Positions 11,098 to 24,027 of a stretch of DNA of 64,000 bases are shown here, piece after piece. The stretch covers positions 450,917-514,916 of the forward strand of contig BJOX01000354.1 in NCBI GenBank assembly GCA_009731375.1, in the 5' to 3' direction. Both the position numbers and the translations under genes were made by a program. The stretch is from Paulinella micropora. Taxonomy: Eukaryota > Cercozoa > Imbricatea > Euglyphida. The first letter of the stretch is position 1, and every line of letters starts with the position of its first letter. The notes under the pieces were generated by a model. It did no database searches and was not told the DNA's origin. It saw only the letters and a program-made list of their open reading frames with translations.

Positions 11098-12798
11098 CAG
11101 GCCTCGTCCTCTTCCACCAAGAGAAGAATCCCGGACCAAACGAAGCAAGTGAAGCACAAGCAACCGAAGAAGCAGAAGAAGGAGAGGCAAGAAGGACAGG
11201 TCCTGGTCTCAGAGCAACAAGCTACTGCTGAGACGCTGGTGGTTGACGTGTGGTGTTGCATCCGGGACTACGTCGGGTGGATCAAGATGGCGTCTCTAGC
11301 GCGTGTCTGCAAGTTCCTAGCACGCCTAACAAGAAATCCACAGTTCTGGAAAGGATTACGAGAGCCAGTGCTTGACTTGAGTTTCTTCAGACATGCGGAA
11401 CCTCTATTGGCACTGAGTCAAGTATGGAGGGAGAGCAAAGTCTCCTTTACCAAGGTTTGCCTGCCTCGAGCTTGGGAGGGAGGCTTGAACGTGTCACACT
11501 CTGTTCTCCAACTGCTTGATAGTACTCGCGTTCAGCACCTCAGTCTAAGCACAGGATACAAAGACAACAATCATCGAATCACTGATGATAGGCTTGCCTA
11601 CTTGTCCGCGCTGCCTCTCCAACACCTCAGTCTCTTTGCGTGCGAGACTGTCACGGACGAGGGGCTGGCTCACTTGTCTTCCCTTCCACTCGAGCACCTC
11701 ATTTTGTCTTATTGCTTGAGAATCACCAACGCTGGGCTGGATCACTTGTCGGCGCTACCCCTCAAGCACCTCCACCTCTGTGGGTGCGAGGCAGTCACGG
11801 ACGCGGGGCTTGCTCACTTGTCTTTCCTTCCACTCGAACATCTCGATCTGTGTAATAGCTCGGGAATCACTGACGCTGGGCTGGCTCACTTGTTTGCGCT
11901 ACCCCTTAAGCACATCAATCTCAAAGGGTGCGAGGCAGTCACGGACGCGGGGCTTGCTCACTTGTCTTTCCTTCCACTCGAACATCTCGATCTGTGTAAT
12001 AGCTCGGGAATCACTGACGCTGGGCTGGCTCACTTGTCTGCGCTACCCCTTAAGCACCTCGACCTCTGTGGATGCGAGGCAGTTACGGACGCGGGGCTGG
12101 CTCACTTATCTTCCCTTCGCCTCGAACGCCTGTATCTCCAGGAGTGCTATAAAATCACAGACGCGGGGCTGGCTCACTTGTCTGCGCTGCCTCTCCAAGA
12201 GCTTAGTGTCACCAAATGCCGTGAAATCACAGACGCGGGGCTGGCTCACTTGTCTGCGCTGCCTCTCCAACACCTCAGTCTCAAAGGCTGCAGTTATGTC
12301 ACGGACGCGGGGCTGGTCCACTTGTCTGCGATGCCTCTCCAACACCTCGATCTCCATTTTTGCACAGCAATCACTGACGCGGGTCTGGCTCACTTGTCTC
12401 GGCTGCCTCTCCAACACCTCGATCTGTGTCGGTGCAGCGCTGTCACAGACGCGGGGCTGGCTCTCCTGTCTTCTCTTCCCCTGCAATACCTCGACTTGTC
12501 TTGGGGCCCGGGAATCACGGACGCGGGGCTGGCTCACTTGTCTGCGCTACCCCTTAAGGACCTCGATCTCACATTGTGCCAAGCAGTGACGGACGCAGGG
12601 CTTGCTTACTTATCTTCCCTTCCCCTCGAACGCCTCAATCTGGATGAATGCACGGCAATCACGGACGCGGGGCTGGCTCACTTGTCTGCACTTCCTCTGG
12701 AGTATCTCTGTGTTTGGAGTTGCGACCAAGTCACAAGCTCTGGGCTGGCTCCATTCCTTGCGCGTCCCGATTTATTTTTATTGCATGGTTTCCCTTAA
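11098..12798 (+). CDS. F-box/leucine-rich-repeat protein (17 x 24-residue LRR)
   Basis: Coding follows the acceptor ATCTTTAG at 11097 and runs 566 codons to TAA at 12796-12798. Order: a basic N-terminal segment; an F-box-like region at about residues 45-85 (VWCCIRDYVGWIKMASLARV, then CKFLARLTRNPQFWKGL); a spacer; and from about 11530 a run of 16 LRRs of exactly 24 residues plus a degenerate 17th. The consensus is L-x-H-L-x-L-x-x-C-x-x-(V/I)TDAGLAHLSxLP, the cysteine-containing LRR class typical of F-box substrate receptors. The likely role is substrate recognition for an SCF-type ubiquitin ligase. Because 24 residues equal 72 nt, the gene is also a DNA tandem repeat, and all-open shadow frames occur. 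Repeats 4-5 and 6-7 are almost identical, marking a recent 144-bp duplication. Confidence 0.85.
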   Translation, partial: QASSSSTKRRIPDQTKQVKHKQPKKQKKERQEGQVLVSEQQATAETLVVDVWCCIRDYVGWIKMASLARVCKFLARLTRNPQFWKGLREPVLDLSFFRHAEPLLALSQVWRESKVSFTKVCLPRAWEGGLNVSHSVLQLLDSTRVQHLSLSTGYKDNNHRITDDRLAYLSALPLQHLSLFACETVTDEGLAHLSSLPLEHLILSYCLRITNAGLDHLSALPLKHLHLCGCEAVTDAGLAHLSFLPLEHLDLCNSSGITDAGLAHLFALPLKHINLKGCEAVTDAGLAHLSFLPLEHLDLCNSSGITDAGLAHLSALPLKHLDLCGCEAVTDAGLAHLSSLRLERLYLQECYKITDAGLAHLSALPLQELSVTKCREITDAGLAHLSALPLQHLSLKGCSYVTDAGLVHLSAMPLQHLDLHFCTAITDAGLAHLSRLPLQHLDLCRCSAVTDAGLALLSSLPLQYLDLSWGPGITDAGLAHLSALPLKDLDLTLCQAVTDAGLAYLSSLPLERLNLDECTAITDAGLAHLSALPLEYLCVWSCDQVTSSGLAPFLARPDLFLLHGFP

Positions 12799-12802
12799 GC
12801 TT

Positions 12803-12840
12803 GAATTCCGCCTCCAGCATCATTCCTGCAGGCGGAATTC
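12803..12840 (+). other. perfect 10-bp inverted repeat after the LRR stop codon
   Basis: GAATTCCGCC (12803-12812) and GGCGGAATTC (12831-12840) flank an 18-nt loop, just after the LRR gene's stop. It could fold as a 3'-UTR hairpin. No function is known. Confidence 0.7.
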
Positions 12841-13084
12841 GAGCTCAAGAATCCCAACCATCGACTCAGACTCTACTGGCTACACAAATATACTATCTTG
12901 CACAGCCTGGCCATCGGCGGCGGCGGCGACAGCAGTGGCAGCGGCGGGAGAACTTCTACACTTGTTGCAGCGACAACGTAATGCGCAAAATGCTCGAAAG
13001 GCTGCGGACAAGGAGGCCCGACCTAAAAGTCTCTTCACAGTTTGACTAATTCGAACCCCGTGCTACATGCGATCGAACAATGAT
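12841..13084. other. 3' flank, no gene recognised
   Basis: A GC-rich stretch with a (CGG)-like run around 12915-12950. Short open frames exist, but I see no domain or splice support. Confidence 0.4.
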
Positions 13085-13387
13085 TTATTTTTTGTATTAT
13101 GAGTAAAACTATTTTGCATCCGGGGCGCCCCACTTTGCAAACTACTCAATGTACTCTGTCTGCAAAAGTGGGGTTCCAGCTTGAGTGGGAGTTCAGTGGC
13201 ATCATTATCCTGCCTTTCCAAAACTTTTCTCCTCCGGTCATGCACTTCGCAAGTACTAGTGAGTGGGAGTCCCTTGTCCGATTATGTTATTACTGAATGC
13301 TGGCAATAGGATGGTAACTGAGGCTTAGTGAATGTTGACTTACTAAAACAGTCTTTATAAGAATCTAACAAGCTCTTCCTTGCTAGC
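13085..13387. repeat. 304-bp duplicated segment, copy 2
   Basis: Second copy of the 9367-9670 segment in the same orientation, differing by scattered substitutions and a 1-bp indel. Confidence 0.92.
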
Positions 13388-13453
13388 GTCGTGGTGTGCC
13401 TTGCCGCCACCACTGCGCCATATACACAGCGTCTTCCTCTTTATTTTTCTTAG

Positions 13454-14785
13454 GAAGAAAGCAGACCGACATCCCAGCCAAGCGCATTGGGGATACGAGA
13501 GGGAAAAGGAATGCCAAGAAGCAAAAAAACCGTAAGATACACTGTACGAATCACTGACAATGCAACCTGCTATTACTTGAAGGTACCAGAGCAACAAAAA
13601 CGTGGCAAGCAACAGCAAAACGCGAAGCGGGCGAAAGCAAAACGTCCTCATCGGTAAGCTTTCTGTTACTTTCGCTTGCATATGTTTTTCCTGCCTTTGT
13701 TCTTTCCATTTCACTGTAAAGTTAACTTGTCGTGTTCGGTGAGCTCACGGCACCTCACGTCCCTGCCCTTCCTATATTTTCTCTCTGCCTCTGTAATTTT
13801 CCAACCTGGAATCACTCTTTCATTTAGCATCAAAACCGTCGGCAAACGACGTCCTGACCACAAGAACAAGCACGCTTCGATCAAACGCCAGCGCTACGAA
13901 ACCAAGACGTCGGTCAGCATACTGCATATATGCAAGGATCTTTGGACTGTCATCTGTTCATTCATCGACGCCGAACCCATTTGGCTATGGCGCATTTGGG
14001 CGCTAGCGTGCAAGAAAACTAATAGCGAGGAAGCTAGGCCATTGATCAGCGCATTCCAGTATAAGCTCGGAAGTACACGCGCCCCGATATCAATTCCACC
14101 CGTGAAAGTTCTCAAGGAATGGAATCTTTCGCGGCTGTATTTCTACAAACACTGCAGCCCACTAACCAGAGGAAACTTCTTAGGTAATCTGCGCGAAGCT
14201 GGAACCATGGTATCCGAAATATATTTCGCAGCGGGCATGGAATCTCTGATACCGGTCGAAAGCTTTCTTTTCCAACACATCAACAACCTTCAACGTCTCA
14301 ACATTGCTCATTCCGGAGAATCCGGCGAAGTCATAATAACCCACATGGGATCTGTGCCAGAGCTTACTCACGTGTCGTTGGGATGCGGCGACTTATTTTG
14401 TGACATGAAAAAGCTGTATACGCTGCGCAAACTGGAATCATTAGAACTTCACAATATGCTAGTGAGCCGTCCGAAGTCTTATAGGGCGTTTAATCATGTA
14501 CTGAGCCGTCTGAGTTATAGGACGCTTTTCCACAGTGTACGCCGCACCTGCCCAAGCTTGAAGACCCTCAAATTAGGGCACAACCTTCGTCCTGCTATTG
14601 AAGATGTTGATGTCAAAGACATCGCAAGGGTTTGCACAAACCTGGAAGAATTAGAGATAGGTAACGCTGAAAATCTTGGCGACAAAGGTTTGCAGCTGAT
14701 TTCAGCTTTACCGTTCCTCAAAAAATTGTCTGTGGTCAATTTGCCGAGTACAATAACGACTGAGGGCATAGAGCACTTGAGTGGA
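13454..14785 (+). CDS. second F-box/LRR-like gene, two exons, interrupted by in-frame TGA
   Basis: Exon A (13454-13653) follows acceptor TTTCTTAG and ends CATCG|GTAAGC. The intron is 13654-13827, with acceptor CATTTAG. Exon B begins at 13828 in matching phase. ATG 13511 is the first in-frame start in exon A. The product has a basic N-terminus, an F-box-like segment (ILHICKDLWTVICSFIDAEP, then LWRIWALACKK) and irregular LRRs (LQRLNIAHSG, LTHVSLGCGD, LESLELHNM, LKTLKLGHN, LEELEIGNAENLGDKGL). A TGA at 14786-14788 stops translation in the middle of an LRR. The same frame continues as RNLEVLRITGE and stays open to TGA 14957-14959. The likely role is as an SCF substrate receptor; it may be a pseudogene or carry a recent nonsense change. 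Confidence 0.7.
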
Positions 14786-14788
14786 TGA

Positions 14789-14959
14789 CGTAACTTGGAA
14801 GTTTTGCGTATCACAGGCGAGTCCTTGAATTCTCCAGAACATCCACACTTTCAACATTTACGCGCATTATGCGCACGCCTCGATTTTTGGCCCTTAACCG
14901 GCGCTCAGTCCACTTATTCTCAACCACATAGTTGGCAACGATTCAGCAAGCGGCGTTGA
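14789..14959 (+). pseudogene. C-terminal part of the F-box/LRR gene beyond the in-frame TGA
   Basis: Fifty-six codons continue the exact frame after the TGA and begin with a good LRR strand (RNLEVLRITGE), ending at TGA 14957-14959. This is what a recent premature stop would leave. Confidence 0.6.
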
Positions 14960-16680
14960 CCTTGAAGTCTGTCCAGACCGCCTCCAGCATCATGGCCAGT
15001 TGATTGATGTATGTATTGTCTTGTTGAAAGTTGATTAGTGGAAACATATAGAGACAATTGTGCCAAATAGTCTTGCAGGCGTGAGTTAGAGTAGGTATAT
15101 AGCCGAACTCCACAGGAGACGTAGGGTAGCACTCTTTCATGCAGTAGCTTTATTGCTTCAGTAATATTAAGTAAGTAGTAATAGTGGTTAATATAAGCTG
15201 TCGTATTACTGATTAATATAATAAAATGACTCAGGCTGATATCACTGTAAACCGCCGGATCAAGTTGTAGAAATTTATGTTGATTTTTCTAGTAAATACT
15301 TTGATGTCAGCCGGTTTTTATCATCTTAACGGTGGCATGTAAGTGAGACGGCACAAACATTGGCAGAACGGGACTGAGGTGCGGGAATAGGTGACACTGT
15401 TTTTATTGTTAATATAGATATTATTATACAATATAATAAAAACATGTGAGAATGGAATTATTAATTAATATTAATAGTAGTAATATCATGATAATAAATA
15501 CAATGATTGCAATATTATTAATCATAGAGAGTGGACTCTGAGGGGGGGTAGTCTAGGAGTGAAGTATTCAAGTCAGTTCCCACTAGTAGATTATTCATAA
15601 ATACGTCACGTGCAATATTGTATTATTATTATAATATTACTATGATAATATTAATATTAATTAATAAGTTATATGACTGATTGCTATTAATATTAACTTG
15701 AAAGTTGAATAACTGACTAAGTGATTTACAGTGGCACCTACGTTCACTGAGATCAGTGTCAAAGCCGCTAAGTTGAAAGTCAAACTTGATTGTGAGACAC
15801 AGATATACTAGTAGCCGGGCTACTACAATAGTTAATATTAATATTAATATCACTCATAGCTGAGTACTCAGCCTGGCACTGGTATCATGATCATTCTTAA
15901 TATTAAAAATCATAGTTAGTAGTATCATCATAACATTGCTAATAATTTAACGTGGCGGAGGCTCGGACTCAAGTTGAATTAATCTTTATAACTTCACAGT
16001 GTTCAGAGTTCGGAATTCAAATTAATGTAGTAGTGATGACTCATGATGATCATCTGTTATATAATTTTAACGTTAACATTTCGCGGCCCAGTGATATAAC
16101 ATCATGATAAAATTTAAGTGATTCATTTTGCGAACCCGGCACGGCAGTGATATTATTCAGTAATAACTTGATATACAAACAAACTATTAATAATAAAGCT
16201 GAGTTATTAAATTCTAAATGAGCCACTGGCACTGTGTCACCTGCTAACTTGATCTCTAAACATTAATTTAACTTGACTCCCAAGTTTCGAGTCTATCATT
16301 GTTTGACTAATTTGATATCCGAACGTCCGCAAGAATATAATATATTAGTTTGAAGCTAGTATTTCCTACCCCGTTAGCGACTCCAATGTTACAGTGACTC
16401 AACTTGATATTTCAACTAATAATATAACTGCCAACTATCTAACGCAGGACTTGTAGAAATTATGAGGAATACCTAACGTTGAAGGGACTCAGTACTCTCC
16501 AAGCCAACGATAACTCTGACAGACCGGAACATAGAGTAATGCCATTATATACCGGGTGGGCAGGCATAAGTCTAGGTACCTCCCAAGTGTAAGGAATGTA
16601 TTTTATTGTAGACAACAGATGAACGGTTGCCGCAAGCACTGTTATCATGTTAATATGTTCAATTTGTAAATTCCGCAAGA
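14960..16680. other. AT-rich intergenic region, no gene recognised
   Basis: Rich in TTAATATTAA-type words, with no long frame. A minus-strand frame at 14943-15140 (HACKTIWHNCLYMFPLINF) looks mildly protein-like but cannot be assigned. The right part (about 16360-16620) is a dispersed repeat. Confidence 0.5.
16360..16620 (+). repeat. dispersed repeat family B, copy 1
   Basis: Shares ordered blocks with the reverse complement of about 35440-35630: GCGACTCCA, GAGGAATACCTAA, GACAGACCGGAAC and TGCCATTATATACCGGGTG. The copies are diverged, with indels. I cannot see the ends or the element class. Confidence 0.7.
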
Positions 16681-16681
16681 T

Positions 16682-19672
<2,991 letters not shown>

Positions 19673-19679
19673 ATTTTTG

Positions 19680-19819
19680 TTTTTGGGATGTGGCGTCGAC
19701 ATCTGACTCTCGTGCACGAGTGCCACGTCTAGCACGTCATGATCAGTGACATTGTTACTAGGGTTGTGATCGTCCATCATAGCACTAGTAACATTCAGTT
19801 GCGCACACTGAAGGGTCAT
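19680..19819 (-). CDS. possible additional 5' kinase exon
   Basis: A minus-strand frame from ATG 19819 reads MTLQCAQLNVTSAMMDDHNP and then NVTDHDVLDVALVHESQMS before meeting the exon-1 region in another frame. It looks protein-like, but the junction to the coiled-coil exon is unresolved. Confidence 0.35.
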
Positions 19820-20178
19820 GCAAGGATGTCTGTGTAGGGGTGTTGCTTCAAAATTTAAATTGAAATCAAGCCACCGGCTGGATTTTGTTCGGCACCTCTA
19901 GGTGCCTGACAATTGCCAAAACCGCTACGCACCCCTGTCAAAATTCGGTGAAAAGGGAAAAGTTTAACGGGTTGCCCCCTTGCTTTGACTGTAATAGTAA
20001 TTTGTCGTGCCAAAATTCGGTGAAAAATGAAAGAAAGACAAAAATAATTCCGTGAAAGTTGTAATTACTGTGAGTTTGCGGACGATTCGTTTCCTTTTGA
20101 CCGTGTTCTCAAAAGTCTCTCCACTTTTTGACAGGGGTAGGTTTTTGCAAAAAAAACCGATAACAATTGAGATTTCCG

Positions 20179-20424
20179 TCAAAACAGAGCTTCCACGCGT
20201 GGACGTGGCCGTAGGTGTTGGTGCTCAACAAACATATGGGTAGAGTCACATGGTGTCACATGTGCGCCGTTTTTTGCGCAATACTGGTTCGGGCAGAGCG
20301 CTGGATAACTGAGTGAAACACTAGTAGAATTAGTGGGTTGGGTGCTTGCAGTGCTGGAACCTTTTTCCTCTGGCTTTTTCTTTTTCTTGTTTTTCTGGAA
20401 GCATCTGGCTCCTAACCGCGACAA
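20179..20424 (-). CDS. short Cys/His-containing ORF, unassigned
   Basis: An 81-codon minus-strand frame with a Lys-rich N-terminus and CPNQYCAKNGAHVTPC followed by HMFVEHQH, which could bind zinc. It may be a 5' exon of the kinase gene or a separate small gene. There is no family match by eye. Confidence 0.35.
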   Translation of the reverse strand: MSRLGARCFQKNKKKKKPEEKGSSTASTQPTNSTSVSLSYPALCPNQYCAKNGAHVTPCDSTHMFVEHQHLRPRPRVEALF

Positions 20425-20929
20425 GCAGATTCGTGCTGATAACAGTCTTGTGATGGTTTCATTGGAGTTTCCTTGTTTCCCTCTTTATAAGGGTGGGAAA
20501 AAAATCAGTAGAGAGATCAATCGATTTTTGAGGCCAGTATTACACCAGAAGCGCCAGTATTTTTGCTTGAGTCATAACAATTTATGACATGATTTTTGCG
20601 CTGGAATTCATGGTCAAATACCTATTTTCTCTCGAATGACTTGTTCGACCCATTATGATTTCTGTCAAGTAAAAATCTATGCCTCTACACTTCCAACGTT
20701 GTTTCAGGGGCTTTCTCTACTCTTGAGTTGTACGAACTGGCTTGGTTTTCGATATGATTCATATCTGAATGGGCAGGCATACATGCATGCATCTTTGCAC
20801 GTACGAGCATGTACATGTAGACATGCATGCATGTACAAAATTATAGAATGTGTGAAATATATATATGCCATGTTCAAATCGCGTGTGTAAAGATGTACGT
20901 AATCTTTGATTGCATGTATGCGTGTTATG

Positions 20930-21067
20930 CGTGTTAGGTATGTATGTATGTATGAATGCATGTATGTATGTATGTATGTATGTGTGTATGTACATATGTA
21001 TGTATGTTTGTATGTATGGTATGTATGAATGTATGTATGAGCGGGGGGGGGGGGGGGGGGGGGGGGG
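20930..21067. repeat. (GTAT)n microsatellite followed by poly-G and a gap
   Basis: ATGT-type array running into about 26 G, then a 10-N gap at 21068-21077. Confidence 0.95.
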
Positions 21068-21088
21068 NNNNNNNNNNATTGTTTTCAG

Positions 21089-21332
21089 ATCAGGTGATCC
21101 AAGGCATTACATGGAGGAAGTCCGGGCTGAGGCAAAACTTGTCCAGCAACTTCAAGAAACGCTGTCTGGGTGGCTCACCGATCCAGCTTCGATCCTCAAG
21201 AAACAAGAAATATCAATCCCACATAAAGATACAATCAAGGAGCTCGCCGATGAGCTCAAGAAACTGTCAACATTCTTGCGGACGACCAAGTATGAGCCGG
21301 ATATTCAGGCTATGTCAGTCTTTTCAGAGCAG
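21089..21332 (+). CDS. isolated exon of an unidentified gene
   Basis: Strong acceptor TTGTTTTCAG (21079-21088) and donor CAG|GTAAAG (21333). The single open frame across it contains DPRHYMEEVRAEAKLVQQL and IKELADELKKLSTFLRTTK. It is rich in charged residues and probably alpha-helical or coiled coil. Neighbouring exons are lost on both sides to assembly gaps. The gene cannot be identified, but the exon is convincing. Confidence 0.65.
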
Positions 21333-21376
21333 GTAAAGACTATTTGTATTTTTGGCTACATGCATATACAATCTGA

Positions 21377-21379
<3 letters not shown>

Positions 21380-21414
<35 letters not shown>

Positions 21415-22096
21415 NNNNNNNNNNNNNNNNNNNNNNNNNNNNNNNNNNNNNNNNNNNNNNNNNNNNNNNNNNNNNNNNNNNNNNNNNNNNNNNNNNNNNN
21501 NNNNNNNNNNNNNNNNNNNNNNNNNNNNNNNNNNNNNNNNNNNNNNNNNNNNNNNNNNNNNNNNNNNNNNNNNNNNNNNNNNNNNNNNNNNNNNNNNNNN
21601 NNNNNNNNNNNNNNNNNNNNNNNNNNNNNNNNNNNNNNNNNNNNNNNNNNNNNNNNNNNNNNNNNNNNNNNNNNNNNNNNNNNNNNNNNNNNNNNNNNNN
21701 NNNNNNNNNNNNNNNNNNNNNNNNNNNNNNNNNNNNNNNNNNNNNNNNNNNNNNNNNNNNNNNNNNNNNNNNNNNNNNNNNNNNNNNNNNNNNNNNNNNN
21801 NNNNNNNNNNNNNNNNNNNNNNNNNNNNNNNNNNNNNNNNNNNNNNNNNNNNNNNNNNNNNNNNNNNNNNNNNNNNNNNNNNNNNNNNNNNNNNNNNNNN
21901 NNNNNNNNNNNNNNNNNNNNNNNNNNNNNNNNNNNNNNNNNNNNNNNNNNNNNNNNNNNNNNNNNNNNNNNNNNNNNNNNNNNNNNNNNNNNNNNNNNNN
22001 NNNNNNNNNNNNNNNNNNNNNNNNNNNNNNNNNNNNNNNNNNNNNNNNNNNNNNNNNNNNNNNNNNNNNNNNNNNNNNNNNNNNNNNNNNNNNNNN
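21380..22096. other. poly-T tract and 682-N assembly gap
   Basis: A run of T (21380-21414) precedes Ns from 21415 to 22096. Open frames through the Ns are meaningless. Confidence 0.97.
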
Positions 22097-22321
22097 CGTC
22101 TCCATGCTCTCGTTCCCACGCGCTCGATTTTTATTTGTTAAGAAGTGAAGCGATGTTTCAGGTAAGGTTTCAGATTATAAACGCATGAACGCATTTTTTT
22201 CTTCTTTCTTTCTTTTTTTGAAGTGTGCACATAGACGCATCTATGATACGTGCATATGGACATCTAAATAAATGTAAGAGGAGGGATGGAGGGAGGGAGG
22301 AAGCGATTGTGATAATTTCAT

Positions 22322-22558
<237 letters not shown>

Positions 22559-22749
22559 CTTCCCCTCCCTGCATCCCTGCTGTCTTGTGTATATGTGTAT
22601 GTGTTTGTGCGTGTCTGTGTGCTTTCTTACCAGCTGCACCCCAAGAACCTGGCTCTGCATCTCTTCGCAATTTTCCTCCAGCCCAGGCGTTTTGGGAGCA
22701 GCAGAATTTCCAAGTACGCAAATCAACTGTCAGCCATTTGAAGCCTCTA

Positions 22750-22771
22750 ATTATTATTATTATTATTATTA

Positions 22772-22833
<62 letters not shown>

Positions 22834-22883
22834 TATTATTATTATTATTATTATTATTATCATCATCATCATCATCATCATCA

Positions 22884-22938
<55 letters not shown>

Positions 22939-22988
22939 CATTATTATTATCATCATCATCATCATCATCATCATCATTATTATTATTA

Positions 22989-23039
<51 letters not shown>
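22750..23039. repeat. (ATT)n/(ATC)n compound microsatellite
   Basis: ATT array with two (ATC)9-like islands. It borders the 5' side of the LINE region, while (ATT)n also forms the LINE's 3' tail. It may therefore be the tail of another LINE copy upstream, or a preferred target. Confidence 0.93.
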
Positions 23040-24027
23040 TGGAGGGGTGCACAAGATGGCACTCCATGGGAAGAGGAGGTGGTTGGGCCTCTCCCCACGA
23101 AGGTGACCGCTTGGGGAGGGCGGTCACCGGGATATGCGCAACTCTCAACTGGGCATTTACTCGGTAGGGGTTCGGCCAGGCAGGTTGTGGGGTTGTCTGT
23201 TGGATTGTTGGTTGGCTCGTTTTTCTTGGCTGTTGGTTTGGGTCTGGTTTCCTGGTTAGCCCATTTTCGCCGAATTTCCTGCCGAGTAAATGCCTGGGGG
23301 CTTCCAGTTCCGGTTTGGTGATCTTGTTGAGGTGAGCATTCGGAGGAAACAGTACCGAGATGGGTTGAAGATAGGATTCACATTGAGCCGAGATGGGGCT
23401 GAGTTGACCTGTTCCAACTCGGCTCCATTTCGGCTTCATGTTAATCCTATCTTCATCCTATCTGGGTTTTGTCTCCTCCCTATCTTCGCTTCTTCGGGGT
23501 TGCCTAACTGGAACACATGATGAGCGCACGTTGGAGAGGGGCTTCAGTCGGTCCCAATGCCTTGCCAGTGCCTTGCTGCGTTGCCGTGCCTTGCCCCATG
23601 CATTCACACCCTCCACCGTTGCATTTCTAACTGAGCAGCTTCGGCTGGGATTACTATACTTGTCTGTAAGACCCTATAGGTACCGCTAGGTTCGCGCCTT
23701 CTATACCCACGTGGGGGAAGGAGTTTCAGCGGCACGCCGTCCGATCTGGCTCCACTCGGGGACACCCGTACCTCATGATGTGTATTGTTAGGAGCAGCTG
23801 AAAGTCCATAAGGCATGAGAGTAGAGGCGTTGGCGATGCGATGGAGAGTGTGTGTAGTGCGTGAGGCAGGTTCTGGCGACGCTGGGGGTGCTGGCGGGCG
23901 CCGAAGGGCACGAAGCGACGCGGCAGCGTCCAGTGACACCGGCGGAAATGCGTGTAGTGTGTGTTGCAGATACCGCCGATGCTATTTGCATGGACGGGCG
24001 CTTTCCTCGGCGTAAAGAGGCGCGGCG
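23040..24027 (+). mobile_element. GC-rich 5' region of the LINE, with two strong inverted repeats
   Basis: About 1 kb between the ATT array and the LINE start codon, similar in composition to the LINE and without a long frame. It is probably its 5' UTR, though the true 5' end is not visible. Two hairpins stand out: GGTGACCGC / GCGGTCACC (23102-23110 and 23120-23128, perfect), and arms of about 40 nt at 23367-23406 and 23414-23454 around a 7-nt loop with a few mismatches. Confidence 0.6.

Noticed and set aside
11780-12589. 269-codon frame overlapping the LRR gene, plus the 143-codon minus-strand frame
   Set aside because: Both are shadows created by the stop-free 72-bp repeat of the LRR frame.
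21352-22188. Large frames across the N gap and poly-T
   Set aside because: They consist of undetermined bases.
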